Positions 6,581 through 7,627 of a stretch of 7,627 bases of DNA are shown here, in pieces (the first letter of the stretch is position 1; every line of letters begins with the position of its first letter). The translations under genes and the position numbers were made by a program. Source of the DNA: Chitinophagaceae bacterium (lineage in GTDB: Bacteria; Bacteroidota; Bacteroidia; Chitinophagales; Chitinophagaceae). Under the pieces are notes generated by a model. That model was not told the DNA's origin and ran no database searches. It worked only from the letters and a program-made list of their open reading frames with translations. The stretch is from the NCBI GenBank assembly GCA_947483345.1, contig CANKNL010000147.1, positions 1 through 7,627 of the forward strand. Direction: 5' to 3'.

Positions 6581-7627
6581 ATGGCATTTCAAAAAACATT
6601 TTTCACAAGTATTTTCTGTATCCTGTATGGTTTTTGTTTAACCAGCTGGTCACAAACAATCGACAGTAAAAAATATGCTATTCAAAAAAGTATCAGTTGT
6701 AATAAGGGTGCTGTAGTTTCTGCACATCCTTTAGCCAGCATGATAGGTATTAGTATTTTACAGAAAGGCGGTAATGCAGTAGATGCGGCTATTGCAACCC
6801 AGCTGGCATTGGCCGTTGTATATCCGGTGGCCGGTAATATAGGTGGAGGAGGTTTTATGGTGGCGCACCTAAAGGACGGTAACAATATCAGTCTCGATTT
6901 CCGCGAAAAAGCCCCGGCCAAAGCCAGCAGAGATATGTATCTGGATACAGCGGGAAACCCCCAAATGACTTTATCGCAGGATGGCCATTTAGCAGCAGGT
7001 GTACCGGGTACCGTAGCCGGACTGTTTGCCAGTTTAAAATATGCCAGTCTCCCTTTTACAACATTGATACAACCTGCTATTGACCTGGCAGAAAAAGGTT
7101 TTGCCATTACGGCTTCGCAGGCTACCTCATTTAACAGAACAAAAAAAGAATTTTTAGCACTCAATACAGCCCCGGTTTCATTTGTAAAAGAAGCAGCCTG
7201 GCAGACCGGTGATATCTTAATTCAAACAGACCTGGCCAATACCTTAAAACGTATACGTGATCATGGACAAAAAGGATTTTATGAAGGTGAAACAGCCAGA
7301 TTGATTGTTGCCGAAATGCAGTCTGGCCAATACCTGGCGGCCAAACAGGCCGGCATCATTTCTTTAGATGATCTAAAGCACTACGAGGCAAAAGAACGGG
7401 CCGTTTTTGATTTTAATTACAAAGGTTATCGCATTATTACGATGCCTTTACCCAGTAGTGGCGGTATTATTTTACAACAGATGATGAAGATGATCGAAGA
7501 TAAAAATATTGCAGCCATGCTATTTCAGTCGGCTGCATCGGTACAATTAATGACCGAAGTGGAACGCCGGGCATATGCCGACAGGGCGGCCTTTTTAGGC
7601 GACCCTGATTTTGTAAAAGTGCCAATA
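6581..7627 (+). CDS. ggt: Gamma-glutamyltransferase (gamma-glutamyl hydrolase/transpeptidase), 3' end beyond the window
   Basis: This is the N-terminal 349 residues of an exported Ntn-hydrolase that cleaves gamma-glutamyl bonds, as in glutathione, and transfers the glutamyl group to water or amino acids. A signal peptide covers about residues 1-25 (core FFTSIFCILYGFCLT). Family motifs in order are GAVVSAHPLAS (43-53), GGNAVDAAIA (63-72), the glycine-rich GNIGGGGF (85-92), DFREKAP (106-112), whose Arg108 matches the glutamyl-carboxylate-binding Arg114 of E. coli GGT (DYREMAP), AAGVPGTVAG (138-147), PLPSSGG (289-295), and RRAYADRAAFLGDPDF (329-344). The self-cleavage site and nucleophilic threonine of the small subunit are off the right edge, so activity cannot be judged. 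Full-length members have about 550-590 residues. The ATG has an in-frame TAA four codons upstream and no clear Shine-Dalgarno sequence. It is transcribed away from the peptidase operon. Confidence 0.94.
   Translation, partial: MAFQKTFFTSIFCILYGFCLTSWSQTIDSKKYAIQKSISCNKGAVVSAHPLASMIGISILQKGGNAVDAAIATQLALAVVYPVAGNIGGGGFMVAHLKDGNNISLDFREKAPAKASRDMYLDTAGNPQMTLSQDGHLAAGVPGTVAGLFASLKYASLPFTTLIQPAIDLAEKGFAITASQATSFNRTKKEFLALNTAPVSFVKEAAWQTGDILIQTDLANTLKRIRDHGQKGFYEGETARLIVAEMQSGQYLAAKQAGIISLDDLKHYEAKERAVFDFNYKGYRIITMPLPSSGGIILQQMMKMIEDKNIAAMLFQSAASVQLMTEVERRAYADRAAFLGDPDFVKVPI

Noticed and set aside
6682..7164. Minus-strand open frame of 160 codons
   Set aside because: It is antisense to the gamma-glutamyltransferase gene, whose forward frame has conserved motifs throughout. 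The reverse frame has no recognisable domain.

Overview
The window looks like a chromosomal segment of a member of the Bacteroidota, probably the Chitinophagaceae or a close relative. The lineage is inferred, not proven. The reasons are AT-leaning composition, starts without clear Shine-Dalgarno sequences and A/T-rich leaders, a promoter-like TTTG-N17-TAnnTTT pattern, and large exported enzymes of types common in this phylum.

Layout. On the minus strand, reading from about 6374 down to 1, there is a tight four-gene run. It holds an exported M14-type zinc carboxypeptidase (835 aa), an exported large PIG-L/LmbE-type deacetylase (823 aa, 28 bp downstream), a previously unlisted 34-aa single-membrane-segment protein (1182-1286), and a sodium:solute symporter (SSS/SLC5) cut off by the left edge. 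The small protein's stop codon overlaps the symporter start as ATGA. Divergently on the plus strand, after a 206-bp intergenic region, lies the 5' part of a gamma-glutamyltransferase gene (6581 to the right edge, 349 residues visible). No RNA genes, mobile elements, CRISPR arrays or long repeats were seen.

How the genes may work together (inference). Three exported hydrolases could trim peptides, N-acyl amino-sugar-like conjugates and gamma-glutamyl compounds outside the cytoplasm. A Na+-coupled permease could then take up a product. The substrate cannot be read from the sequence. The two most interesting points are the 34-aa membrane protein coupled to the symporter, and the cysteine-free, GATase1-like C-terminal regions in both the M14 and PIG-L proteins, which look like non-catalytic accessory modules.
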